A stretch of 39,253 nt of DNA from Desulfurococcales archaeon (lineage in GTDB: Archaea > Thermoproteota > Thermoprotei_A > Sulfolobales > NBVN01): positions 1 through 39,253 of the forward strand of contig JAGDWE010000022.1 in NCBI GenBank assembly GCA_023255965.1, read 5' to 3'. The first letter of the stretch is position 1; every line of letters begins with the position of its first letter. Below are positions 19,711 through 29,407 of this stretch, piece by piece. Below the pieces are notes generated by a model. That model worked only from the letters and a program-made list of their open reading frames with translations. It was not told the origin of the DNA and made no database searches. A program made the position numbers and the translations under genes.

Positions 19711-20377
19711 ATACCTCTAAGATCTCTAAAATCGCCTCGACTACGTACATGAGACAATTACCATCATTTTTCCTACATATAGCTGAAATTAAGCAATCAC
19801 CGCCACGTATATCAATGCCTCGCTCAGATAGTAGATTATACCAGAAGCTTGGATTCTCTAGTACGTATAGATGCTTAGAATTTGGTAGTTTAAATCCGTT
19901 GTCTAAATAGTAAATTATTAAACCACCATCACCCCCCTTCTTAACTATTAGATCCCTAACACGCAATACGCCTACCTTCTTAACAACATCAATGCCATCC
20001 CTTAGTAATAGGGTAGAAATCCTACATTCACCACATATATCACTAAAAGTTAAGTCAACACTTCCAACAATTACCAGCTTATTTCCTAATACATTAACTA
20101 CTTTAGTACCTAGGTCAGTTATCAATATACCAGCCACCGGATCTACTCTAACGAGGCCTAACTCCCTTAACCTCCTTACTAAGGTCCTGACACTCCCCTC
20201 ACCCATACCTAATGCTCTAGATAGCGCCTTCCTGCCTATGGGCTTACCGCTACTTAATAGCGTTAATGCTAAATAAACATGGTATTTGTTGAAGCCAGGT
20301 CTTACACCACGTCTACATCCAGCTATGTTATTTAGAATTCTAATAGCATCCTCAAATAAATATTTACCTGACTCCAA
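19679..20377 (-). CDS. winged-helix regulator, DUF4443-like C-terminus
   Basis: KALSRALGMGEGSVRTLVRRLRELGLVRVDP is a clear wHTH; C-terminal family assigned from memory. Confidence 0.6.
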   Translation of the reverse strand: MESGKYLFEDAIRILNNIAGCRRGVRPGFNKYHVYLALTLLSSGKPIGRKALSRALGMGEGSVRTLVRRLRELGLVRVDPVAGILITDLGTKVVNVLGNKLVIVGSVDLTFSDICGECRISTLLLRDGIDVVKKVGVLRVRDLIVKKGGDGGLIIYYLDNGFKLPNSKHLYVLENPSFWYNLLSERGIDIRGGDCLISAICRKNDGNCLMYVVEAILEILEVYDDWLRSDTL

Positions 20378-20565
20378 TGCGAGGACTTACCGTAAACAAG
20401 ATCTATCTACAGCTCTTAAAAATATTATGATGTTTTAGCTGATAAGAGCACCACTAGACCTTAACCAACAACTGTATTTTTTAAGAAAGGCACATATAGC
20501 TATATACAATGCCATTATTAATGACTTTAAATTCAGATCTCTATAAAATATTTAGGTGATATTGA

Positions 20566-21501
20566 TTGAGAAGCTTAAAGGGTAGGGATCTACTATCGAT
20601 CTCTGATTTAACAAGGGATGAAATAATCCACATTCTCGAGGTAGCTAGATTATTTAAGACTAGGTACTACGCCGGTGAGAAGATCATTCCAGTACTTAAG
20701 GGTAAGTCCCTAGCCATGATATTCCAGAAGCCAAGCACCAGGACTAGGGTTAGCTTTGAGGTGGCCATGTACGAATTGGGGGGCCACGCACTATACCTTA
20801 ACTGGAACGATCTACAGCTAGGTAGAGGTGAAACCATCGCTGATACGGCTAGAACCTTAAGTAGGTATGTTAATGGGATAACTGCAAGAGTCTTAAGGCA
20901 CTTGGATTTAGTTGAGTTAGCGCAATATGCGTCAATCCCAGTAATAAATGCATTAAGCGACTTAGAACATCCATGCCAAGCTTTAGCTGATGTATTCACG
21001 ATATGGGAGAAGAAAGGTAAGTATGAGGGAATTAAAATAGCTTTCATTGGTGATGGCTCTGATAACGTGTTGCACTCGCTTCTTCTAGCCTGTAGCAAAT
21101 TGGGCATCAACGTAGTCATAGCCACGCCGCCCGGTTATGAACCAAGACCTGAAATCTTAAAATCCGCCGAAGAGTCAGCAATTAGGTCTGGGTCAACTAT
21201 AGATATTATTAGAGACCCTGAAAATGCTGTTAAGGCGGCTGATGTAATATATACTGATGTATGGGTTAGCATGGGTCAAGAAGTTGAAAGAGAGAAAAGG
21301 ATTAGGGATTTAAGTAGATACAGAGTTAGCTTAGACCTGATCAAGTTAGCCAAGGGCGACGTCATATTCATGCATTGTCTGCCAGCTAGGAGAGGTGAGG
21401 AAGTAGATAATGAAGTAATAGATGGGAAGTGGTCAGTGGTTTGGGATCAGGCTGAGAATAGATTACACGTTCAGAAAGCCGTATTAGCCCTTCTTCTTTA
21501 A
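20566..21501 (+). CDS. argF: ornithine carbamoyltransferase
   Basis: KPSTRTRVSFEVAMYELGG, DLEHPCQALADVFTIWEKKG, DVWVSMGQE, MHCLPARRGEEVDNEVIDG. TTG start. Confidence 0.95.
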   Translation: MRSLKGRDLLSISDLTRDEIIHILEVARLFKTRYYAGEKIIPVLKGKSLAMIFQKPSTRTRVSFEVAMYELGGHALYLNWNDLQLGRGETIADTARTLSRYVNGITARVLRHLDLVELAQYASIPVINALSDLEHPCQALADVFTIWEKKGKYEGIKIAFIGDGSDNVLHSLLLACSKLGINVVIATPPGYEPRPEILKSAEESAIRSGSTIDIIRDPENAVKAADVIYTDVWVSMGQEVEREKRIRDLSRYRVSLDLIKLAKGDVIFMHCLPARRGEEVDNEVIDGKWSVVWDQAENRLHVQKAVLALLL

Positions 21502-21993
21502 CTTCTTCTTAGCCCTTCTTTTCTTTCTCCTCTTCCTCTTAATATTTGACGTCCTTACCTTCTTAGATGTGCTGCAAACCTCGTCTAACAGCAATATCCT
21601 GCTACCGCTGTCCGTGACTAAGACCAAGCCCAGACAGTCGCTACATCCGCTAATATCGAGTTCACCCTCAAACACGTATAGATCTTCCGGCACTTCGGCC
21701 CACTTAACACCTAGCTGAGATTCGAAGAACTTATCAACCTCCTTACCATCATTGCTCCTATGGAGTACCCCTATACGAATCAGCTTACTTAGCTTAGGTG
21801 AGATTAGGTACCTATACGTACCCTTACTTACGTGCTCAAGTACTTCAGTACATGGAGACCTATCACAGGAACTAACAAGGAGGTAGTCACATGATTCCCT
21901 ATTCTTTTTAATTAAATCCCCTGGCATACCATTTAGTACTTCATTAGACATCAAATACGAGTCTAATTCACCACTTACATCATCCCCAGCCAA
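21484..21993 (-). CDS. hypothetical protein with strongly basic C-terminal tail
   Basis: 169-aa ORF ending NIKRKRRKKRRAKKKLKKKG; overlaps argF 3' end by 18 bp; no family recognised. Confidence 0.6.
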   Translation of the reverse strand: MAGDDVSGELDSYLMSNEVLNGMPGDLIKKNRESCDYLLVSSCDRSPCTEVLEHVSKGTYRYLISPKLSKLIRIGVLHRSNDGKEVDKFFESQLGVKWAEVPEDLYVFEGELDISGCSDCLGLVLVTDSGSRILLLDEVCSTSKKVRTSNIKRKRRKKRRAKKKLKKKG

Positions 21994-22172
21994 CTTTAGT
22001 ACGCTTAGATTTAGATCTCCAACCTCCTGCCGTACTACTTTAAAGCACCTAATTAATGCTATTATTATTCACCCCCTAAACGTGAATTATGTCCTATTTA
22101 TCCAATAATTCGGGTTTGCTCGCTAGTTCCCTTGAATTAGCAAGATGCCTGCATCTTACATTAACATTGCTG

Positions 22173-22661
22173 CTACCTCTTATACCCTATTCTCCTAAGT
22201 AGCTCTTTTCTCTCATTCTTATCTTCATTCCCCTCAATACCTAAAGTCTTAAACCCATCAACGACGCCTAACACTGCCCTTCCCTGACTCGTCTCGGCTA
22301 TTATTACTTGAAGAGGGTTGGCGGTCGCTGCATATACTGTGGTCACCTCGTGAACGTGCTTTATAGAATTTAATACATTAATAGGCCATGCATTCTTTAT
22401 GTAAACTACGAATGTATGACCGGCGCCAATCTTAAGTGCTACCTCCTCGGCTAATTTAATTAATTCTGGATCATTACCATCACTTCTCACTAACCTCTTA
22501 CCACTAGCTTCACAGAATGCTACCCCAAACTTTATTGTAGGCACCGAGGTTATTAGAGCCTCATATAGATCCTCAACGGTTTTTATGAAATGCGAGTGCC
22601 CTATTATTACATTAGTTCCTTCAGGTACTGGGATGTCTACTACCTCGAATCTTAGGCTCAT
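22173..22661 (-). CDS. adenosine-specific kinase (COG1839/DUF355)
   Basis: [77 protein letters not shown]. Confidence 0.93.
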   Translation of the reverse strand: MSLRFEVVDIPVPEGTNVIIGHSHFIKTVEDLYEALITSVPTIKFGVAFCEASGKRLVRSDGNDPELIKLAEEVALKIGAGHTFVVYIKNAWPINVLNSIKHVHEVTTVYAATANPLQVIIAETSQGRAVLGVVDGFKTLGIEGNEDKNERKELLRRIGYKR

Positions 22662-22724
22662 AATGACCCTAAATTATAAAATAATCTAGGCTTATTAAAA
22701 TTTAAGTTAATGTATTGATGGTAC

Positions 22725-23000
22725 ACCCCGCGATGAACCCTGTGGGCAGTTGCTAGGGGGAGGGGCCTGCGAGACGGCTGGTCCGCCGAGGGGGCGGGCG
22801 GCGACACCAACCAACACAAGCCACTATGGGACCAGAACCCCTATCCCTGAACCCTACTACAATCACATCTACTTACCCGGCTTCAGCGAGGTCGAATATT
22901 GAACAGACCACCCCTCTTCCCCTTCAGCTCGCTCGCCACGTCTGTTACGACGTCGACTACCTTACGAGCTCAAGCATTGGCGAAATGATAGCGTGTGCGA
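22725..23000 (+). pseudogene. possible decayed IS605-type TnpB C-terminal fragment
   Basis: GC-rich block with interrupted + frame AMNPVGSC*GEGPARRLVRRGGGRRHQPTQATMGPEPLSLNPTTITSTYPASAR, similar in style to archaeal TnpB C-termini; low certainty. Confidence 0.3.
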
Positions 23001-23064
23001 ACTTGGCTTAAAAGTTCAAGTAAAGGACTCTAGGAGCAGTGCATGAGGAGCCTGGCATGCATAG

Positions 23065-23139
23065 CGGGCCCGCCGGGATTTGAACCCGGGATCTCCGGCT
23101 CCGCAGGCCGGTGCCTTTTCCTGGCTAGGCCACGGGCCC
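23065..23139 (-). tRNA. tRNA-Arg (anticodon GCG), no intron, CCA not encoded
   Basis: Minus strand GGGCCCGTGGCCTAGCC...CCGGC CTGCGGA GCCGG...CCGGGTTCAAATCCCGG CGGGCCC G: 7-bp acceptor, 5-bp anticodon stem with GCG, canonical T arm. Confidence 0.95.
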
Positions 23140-23217
23140 AGGTCGCATTGATCAAGTCTAATTATACATAGGTGTTAATAAGGTATTATCTTAGAGTATT
23201 TATCTGGAGTTTGTGGG

Positions 23218-25902
23218 ATGTTAACGAGTAGGGGTAGGTATAGGAGTTTGATGCAGTACGCTGCCCTAAGTAATTGCAGCAATAGTTTTGAGGGAGTTGT
23301 AGTAAGGTTAAATATTAATGGAGTGAGTGTTAAGATCCATAAGCTGGTAAAGGATGTTGTAAGGGTTTACCTACGTTCTAATAAGGCCGAGCAGGTAAGG
23401 GAGTTTAATGAGGCGTTCCTTATGGGCTCTTATTACTCGGGAGATTTAGGTAAGGTATATCTTAAATTTTATGATGACAATAATGATAAAGTTTATATAT
23501 GGTTTGATACCACGGGCCATAAGCCGTACTTCCTCACAGACCTGCCCCCAGATAAGGTAAGCAACATTAAGAAGATAGTATCTGACGAATCATTTCACGG
23601 CGTTGAAGTGGTAGAGCGGTATGACTTACTTAACGGTAGGAAGGTAGTTCTCTCTAAGGTTGTTGTTAAAGACCCCCTAGCGGTGCCTAGGTTAAGGGGT
23701 TTAGTACCGAAGGCTTGGGAAGCGAATATAAAGTACCACGATAACTACATATACGACTTAGGCTTGGTTCCAGGAATCCAATACTCGCTGCGAAATGGTA
23801 AGTTGATGCAGGTAGTCCATGACTTAAGTATTGAGGTGATAGACAACATAAAGAGGATATTTAAGGATGAGGACCCTGAAACCCAGAGATTAGCTTTATC
23901 TATGATCCAATTATATGAAGTTAGACCTCCTAAGATTAGGAGATTAGCAATAGATATTGAGGTATTTACGCCTTATAAAGGTAGGGTTCCAAACCCCGAG
24001 GAGGCGCCATACCCTATAATAAGTGCAGCAGTAGTCTCTAATGACGGTCTCCGTAAGGTCTTAACATTATGGAGACCTAATTTAGGATTAGGGGATATAA
24101 ATACATTACCAAACGACGTCGACGTTGAGATATTCGATAGTGAGGAAGCACTAATTAAGGAGTTGTTCAGGGTAATCAATGACTATGTACTGATAATTTC
24201 ATTCAATGGAGATAACTTCGACTTACAGTACATCATGAATAGAGCTACGTTGTTAGGGATTAGTGAGGAGCATATACCATTTGAGGTAACTAGGGATTTC
24301 ATAGGCGTTAAGCATGGCTTCCATGTAGACCTATATAAGTTCTTCAGCATTGAGGCTATTCAAAACTACGCATTTGAGGGCAGATATAAGGAGAAAACAT
24401 TAGAGGCCATAGCTGACGCGCTTTTAGGCGTTTCTAAGGTTAAGCTGGATACCTTCATAAGCGATTCGTCATTGACTGAGTTAGTCAACTATAACTACAG
24501 AGATGCATGGCTAGCATTAAATTTAACATTATTTGATAACGAACTCGTTTGGAAATTAATTGTATTAATCATGCGTTTATCTAAAATGAATTTAGAGGAT
24601 GTTACAAGGAGGAAGGTGTCGGCATGGATTAAGAATCTAATGTTCTGGGAGCACAGGAATAGAGGTTATTTAATACCTAATCAAGAGGACCTCCTAAACA
24701 TTAAAGGGAAAGTAGTAACGTCCGCTAAGATAGATGGTAAGAAATATGCTGGTGCGATAGTTATAGATCCTATCCCCGGAGTGTACTTCAATGTCGTTGT
24801 AGTCGACTTCGCATCGCTGTATCCAAGCATCATTAAACAATGGAATATAAGCTATGAGACTATAGATCCAACTGACAATAACTGCAGGAAGATAATTGAT
24901 ATAAGGGATGAAAAGGGAAGCATAGTACATAAGGTATGTAGCGACGTACCTGGAATAACATCACAGATTGTAGGAGTCTTAAGGGATCTTAGAGTTAAAA
25001 TATATAAGAGGGTATCTAAATCGCCTAACATCCCCCATGAACTTAAGAGTTGGTATGAAGTTGTTCAAAGAGCTATGAAGGTATTTATAAATGCAAGCTA
25101 CGGCGTCTTTGGACACTCGAACTTCCCATTCTACACCCCCTCGGCAGCAGAATCGGTTACCGCTTTAGGTAGATATGTAATTTCATCAACTATAGCTAAG
25201 GCCAACGAATTAGGCCTTAAAGTACTTTATGGCGATACCGACTCGTTATTTATATGGAATCCAAGTGAGAGCGAGCTAGAGAAGCTTAGGGAGTGGGTGT
25301 TAACTACTTATGGATTAGATCTCGAGATAGATAAGGTGTATAAATTCGTAGCCTTCGCTCTTAAAAAGAATTACCTAGGAGTTCTAGATAATGGGAGAGT
25401 TGATGTAAAGGGGTTGATGGGTAAGAAAAGAAATGTCCCGAAGCTGCTTCAAGATGCCTTCATTGATGTAGTTGGCATGATATCTAAGGTGAGTAATACG
25501 CAGGAAAGCCTAGAAGCTGTAAAGGATTACTTAAAGAAGAAGATCCAGGAACTTTACCTGAAGTTTAAGGAGAAGACTTTCACGCTAGATGAAGTAGCCT
25601 ATAGAACTATGCTTAGTAAATCTCCCTCCGAATACGTTAAGACGACCCCGCCACATGTTAAGGCAGCAAGACAGTTAATTAATAACGGCGTAAACGTAGC
25701 TAGAGGCGATATAATATTCTACGTTAAAGTTAAGTCGAAGGATAAAGTTAAGGCAATACAGCTAGCTAGGGTAGATGACGTTGATGCTGAAGCATACCTG
25801 GAATACGCTAAATCGATTCTAGAGCAGGTACTCACGCCATTCGGGATAAGTTGGGACGATATCGCAGGGATAAGCAGGCTTGAGTTATTCACTACTAGAT
25901 AA
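23218..25902 (+). CDS. polB: DNA polymerase, family B
   Basis: Exo I DIEVFTPYKG, Exo II FNGDNFDLQYI, Exo III YNYRDAWLAL; motif A VDFASLYPSII, motif B NASYGVFG, motif C YGDTDSLF. Start may be slightly internal. Confidence 0.96.
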   Translation: MLTSRGRYRSLMQYAALSNCSNSFEGVVVRLNINGVSVKIHKLVKDVVRVYLRSNKAEQVREFNEAFLMGSYYSGDLGKVYLKFYDDNNDKVYIWFDTTGHKPYFLTDLPPDKVSNIKKIVSDESFHGVEVVERYDLLNGRKVVLSKVVVKDPLAVPRLRGLVPKAWEANIKYHDNYIYDLGLVPGIQYSLRNGKLMQVVHDLSIEVIDNIKRIFKDEDPETQRLALSMIQLYEVRPPKIRRLAIDIEVFTPYKGRVPNPEEAPYPIISAAVVSNDGLRKVLTLWRPNLGLGDINTLPNDVDVEIFDSEEALIKELFRVINDYVLIISFNGDNFDLQYIMNRATLLGISEEHIPFEVTRDFIGVKHGFHVDLYKFFSIEAIQNYAFEGRYKEKTLEAIADALLGVSKVKLDTFISDSSLTELVNYNYRDAWLALNLTLFDNELVWKLIVLIMRLSKMNLEDVTRRKVSAWIKNLMFWEHRNRGYLIPNQEDLLNIKGKVVTSAKIDGKKYAGAIVIDPIPGVYFNVVVVDFASLYPSIIKQWNISYETIDPTDNNCRKIIDIRDEKGSIVHKVCSDVPGITSQIVGVLRDLRVKIYKRVSKSPNIPHELKSWYEVVQRAMKVFINASYGVFGHSNFPFYTPSAAESVTALGRYVISSTIAKANELGLKVLYGDTDSLFIWNPSESELEKLREWVLTTYGLDLEIDKVYKFVAFALKKNYLGVLDNGRVDVKGLMGKKRNVPKLLQDAFIDVVGMISKVSNTQESLEAVKDYLKKKIQELYLKFKEKTFTLDEVAYRTMLSKSPSEYVKTTPPHVKAARQLINNGVNVARGDIIFYVKVKSKDKVKAIQLARVDDVDAEAYLEYAKSILEQVLTPFGISWDDIAGISRLELFTTR

Positions 25903-26070
25903 TTCTAAGTAGTTTGCATGCATCCGGGCATCATGGTTTAAGCTTTTAGGCATAATACTTGCCGGACTCGGTGGTAAGTAGTATTTAGCTGTCTTAGAGC
26001 AGTTTCTTTAGGTTCTATAGGGGGCGGTTAATAATGTAATACACATATATACCCTTAATTAACTCATTTA

Positions 26071-26775
26071 ATGGGTATATTGATGAGCGATGAGATACTT
26101 AGGATTGATACTAGTATTGGTAGCAAGGAGAGTATAGCTGAATATAGTATTATTGAGCAGATTAGGGGGGTTATTAGGACTGCCTCACAAGCCTTTAGGG
26201 AGGTTCTAAGCCAGATTAAGGACTTAAGTGAGGGCAAGAACGAATTAGTTAAGGTTCGTCATGAGAGGATTAGAGGATTTAAGAACTCCGTTGAGGGTGC
26301 TTTAATAACGACTATGGAGTATATAGTGAGGACTGCTCCTGCCTTAGTGCTTAAGGACATATACGTATCTATGATTGAGAATATGTTGAAGTCTGTTGAG
26401 AGTTGTGAGGCAGCATCGTATAGGGCCTTAGCGCTATCTAGTAGCGAGTTTTCAGGACTTGACGACATGCTATACGCGCTTATAGAGTCGATAGTTAAGA
26501 ACAGCATAAGTATGGTTGATGCGCTAGATAACATGCTTAACCTATTATCTGTTAATCCCAAAAAGGTAGGTGATATATACATAGACGTCGTTAAGCTTGA
26601 GGATACTATAGATAACTTCTACAGGCATGCATTACTTGAGCTAGTTAAGTCTAAGGGCTATAATGTAGGCGGTTTAGTGCTATTGAAGGAGTTAATAGAT
26701 AAGTTGGAGGACTCAGCTGATAGGTTAAAGGATGTAGCAACCAATTTAAAGTACATATCGCTACATAGGATTTAA
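26071..26775 (+). CDS. PhoU-like DUF47 family protein
   Basis: All-helical, VEGALITTMEYIVRTAPALVLKDIYVSMIENMLKSVESCEAASYRAL, KLEDTIDNFYRHALLELVKS. Confidence 0.8.
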   Translation: MGILMSDEILRIDTSIGSKESIAEYSIIEQIRGVIRTASQAFREVLSQIKDLSEGKNELVKVRHERIRGFKNSVEGALITTMEYIVRTAPALVLKDIYVSMIENMLKSVESCEAASYRALALSSSEFSGLDDMLYALIESIVKNSISMVDALDNMLNLLSVNPKKVGDIYIDVVKLEDTIDNFYRHALLELVKSKGYNVGGLVLLKELIDKLEDSADRLKDVATNLKYISLHRI

Positions 26776-26776
26776 A

Positions 26777-27316
26777 ATGGCAAGGGCTGAATTAGTAGGC
26801 TCTAAATTAATAGTATTTAATGTGGATGACGCTAGGAAGATATTTGCCGAAGGGTTCTTCGGTAAGCCGTTGGGTGTTAAGAAGCCTAAGGGAACTGATA
26901 TATCATCACCGCTCGAGCTTTCATTAATTGAGGGAATGTATTTACTTGAGAGAGGCATAATTACGGTGGGGTTTAGAGGTAAAACTTTAGGCATTAGCGA
27001 GTTTGCTGAAATCGCCAAGAAGAAGATTGAGGAATTCACTAACCTCTATATAGTTTATAAGGAATTGAGGGATGCTGGATTTATAGTTAGATCAGGCCTT
27101 AAATACGGTTCTGATTTTGCCGTATATAGGTTGAGGCCTGGCTTAGAACACGCGCCCTACCTAGTTAAAGTCATATTATTTAATAAGGAGATAGATCCAG
27201 GGGACTTAGTTGGTTGGGGCAGATTATCGCATAGTGTTAGGAAGAAGCTAATTCTTGCAATCATATACCCCGGCAAAGAGGTTAACTACATAATGTTTAA
27301 ATGGTTTAAACCATAG
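26777..27316 (+). CDS. endA: tRNA-splicing endonuclease
   Basis: YIVYKELRDAGFIVRSGLKYGSDFAVYRLRPGLEHAPYLVKV with catalytic Tyr/His context. Confidence 0.94.
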   Translation: MARAELVGSKLIVFNVDDARKIFAEGFFGKPLGVKKPKGTDISSPLELSLIEGMYLLERGIITVGFRGKTLGISEFAEIAKKKIEEFTNLYIVYKELRDAGFIVRSGLKYGSDFAVYRLRPGLEHAPYLVKVILFNKEIDPGDLVGWGRLSHSVRKKLILAIIYPGKEVNYIMFKWFKP

Positions 27317-27334
27317 TTATATCTTAGGTATGCG

Positions 27335-27742
27335 GTGAATCGTTTGAGGCAAGAGGGCTTCCATCAGAGGTCAGACAAACCTCAAGATGCCTCTAAGGAG
27401 TTTAAGCCTTTACCTATAGGTAAATCATGTAATCAGCTATGCCCTTATTTTAAATGTTCTAAGGTCGCCTTGGTATACACTAATAAAGTTATTAAAGGCC
27501 ACGTACAGAAGGCAGCAATGTGTAGGTGGATAGGTGATCAATGTCTGGGGTTTAAGTGCCAATTTGCATTTTGCGAACGAAAGGCGTTATTACCGAATGG
27601 TACTTGTGCGTTTGCTATTAGATTTACTGAGAGTAGTGATGAGTTCTTTAAGGAGGTTGAGAAAGCAGATATAGGTAAGGAGGGAAGGGTTAAAGACATT
27701 CTTGGCCGAAAAATTGGGCGCAAAGATATCTACCTCGAGTAG
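27335..27742 (+). CDS. cysteine-rich hypothetical protein
   Basis: CNQLCPYFKCSKVAL...AAMCRWIGDQCLGFKCQFAFCERKALLPNGTCAFAIRF; intact ORF following endA; possible metal binding. Confidence 0.65.
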   Translation: MNRLRQEGFHQRSDKPQDASKEFKPLPIGKSCNQLCPYFKCSKVALVYTNKVIKGHVQKAAMCRWIGDQCLGFKCQFAFCERKALLPNGTCAFAIRFTESSDEFFKEVEKADIGKEGRVKDILGRKIGRKDIYLE

Positions 27743-28322
27743 GTTCAGCGTTATCCCACCTTCTATATAGGTTATTTCTTATGTTTAATAGGTCAAGTAT
27801 CTTGCCAACCACGTAGTCCACCACGTCTCTTACATTCTTCGGGTCATTGTAGAATGCGGGGCTCGCTGGAAATATTATACTCCCTGCTACTGACGCCTTA
27901 AGCATATTAAGGAGGTCTAATGTGGTAATGGGGGTTTCCCTAATAACTAGAATCAAAGGTTTCCTTAATCTAAGGAAATTTAATGCAGTGCGGGTTAGTA
28001 GGTTGCTTTGTATAGAGTTCGCAATTAACGCTAGGGTCTTAAGCGAGCACGGTATAATTACCATAGAGTTGAAGTCATGAATTGCTGAAGTACTTGCGAG
28101 CATAGATGTTAAGTCATGGTTAAAGAAAACCTCCTTACTTCGTGCCCTAACAATATTAATGAATGCATTAGAGCTGCAGCATTCTTTCTCAGCTACCTTA
28201 ATGGCGCTCTTAGTTATTATCGTATATAGCTCATAACCCTCTAAACCACTAAGGTAGTCAATGAGCCTTAATCCATATATAACTCCACTAGCGCCACTAA
28301 TTCCTATAACTAGTTTGGGTAT
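27690..28322 (-). CDS. ubiX: UbiX-like flavin prenyltransferase, apparent AUA start
   Basis: Reading the frame upstream of the annotated ATG at 28103 gives (M)PKLVIGISGASGVIYGLRLIDYLSGLEGYELYTIITKSAIKVAEKE...SMVIIPCSLKTLALIANSIQSNLLTRTALNFLRLRKPLILVIRETP; conserved GISGASG precedes the first canonical start. Confidence 0.85.
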   Translation of the reverse strand: MPKLVIGISGASGVIYGLRLIDYLSGLEGYELYTIITKSAIKVAEKECCSSNAFINIVRARSKEVFFNHDLTSMLASTSAIHDFNSMVIIPCSLKTLALIANSIQSNLLTRTALNFLRLRKPLILVIRETPITTLDLLNMLKASVAGSIIFPASPAFYNDPKNVRDVVDYVVGKILDLLNIRNNLYRRWDNAEPTRGRYLCAQFFGQECL

Positions 28323-28684
28323 AAGATCACCTATGATTTAACTTAACTAAGGATGTTTTAAAATAATTAAGGACTTAATGCTCAAGGACGTTGAGACTAT
28401 CACTGAAGACGGATGTGGCAGAGCTTATAAATGGGGTTCGAGTTTAGAGTTTGCTTGTAGTTACCTACAGATATTTGAATGCTTTCTTCATACGCCCTTC
28501 TTCCCTCCTCCAGAGTCATCCTCTATGGTGAGAACGCTTTAGGGAATCGGCTATCCTCAAGCTATGTCCAGCTGGTACGTGGGGACGTGCGCCTACGCCT
28601 TCGAGGCGATGATTAGTGTGTTAGCCTATATCCTCGACCAACTCCCTAAGTGGCAGGGGATAATTAGCCGGAAGTCTGGTTAGT

Positions 28685-28720
28685 GCTGACCTCCTCTCCG
28701 CCCTGAAGGGCGAGGGTTCC
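28685..28720 (-). mobile_element. IS200/IS605-type right end / omegaRNA-like hairpin
   Basis: GCTGACCTCCTCTCCGCCCTGAAGGGCGAGGG immediately 3' of the TnpB remnant on the minus strand; 31/32 match to 5620-5651. Confidence 0.75.
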
Positions 28721-28981
28721 CTAGGGCGATTCGTTGGTTTGTGGCTTATCGCCTTCATCTTCATTGCTGGCGGGGATTACCCACCCCGCTCCGTTCGTCC
28801 AGCAGTAGACCGCGAGCCGGGCCTCCGGCCAATTACCCCCATCCCTAGCTGGGAGGAGCCCTTCTCCCAGCTCCCAGGGACTCGGGGATATATAAATTAA
28901 AGATGATAGAATGTATAGGATATTTATCGCCCCATTCAGATCAGCGTTCATAACTTTCCCCAGACGGGAACGCTTAAACAA
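28721..28981 (-). pseudogene. tnpB: truncated TnpB (IS605 OrfB) C-terminal remnant
   Basis: MNADLNGAINIL matches the TnpB final RuvC Asp motif; followed by PWELGEGLLPA...; N-terminal three-quarters absent. Confidence 0.8.
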
Positions 28982-29074
28982 ACCACGTTCAACACGCTCA
29001 CCCCGAGTTAAGCATCCGCAACGTTTTTGCTAACAGTTAATAATTCCTTAATGTACTTATCTTCTTAGGTATCT

Positions 29075-29404
29075 ATGCCTAGATGGTGCCGACGCGGTAG
29101 GAGTTGGTGTAGGGTTAACATACCACTGAAAAGTAGCTTAAGCGTTGAGGACGTAATATTCATTCCAGTAAAGCCTGCCTCAGGCGTTGAGGTTAAGGAA
29201 TATGTTGAACTATATGATTATGAAGTTGAGGCGTTAAAGCTCATCCACATTGATGGCTTAAGCATTGAGGAGGCAGCTGCCAGGATGAATCTATCTAAGG
29301 CCTCCTTCTGGAGAGTGCTTGAGCAATGCAGATTTAAGCTGGCTGAGGCCGTAGTTGGATGTAAGCCCATGAAGGTTATTTCAAGCAAACAACGAACCGG
29401 ATAA
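29075..29404 (+). CDS. DUF134 family HTH protein
   Basis: MPRWCRRGRSWCR...FIPVKPA...VELYDYEVEALKLIHIDGLSIEEAAARMNLSKASFWRVLEQCRFKLAEAVV. Confidence 0.9.
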   Translation: MPRWCRRGRSWCRVNIPLKSSLSVEDVIFIPVKPASGVEVKEYVELYDYEVEALKLIHIDGLSIEEAAARMNLSKASFWRVLEQCRFKLAEAVVGCKPMKVISSKQRTG

Positions 29405-29407
29405 TAA

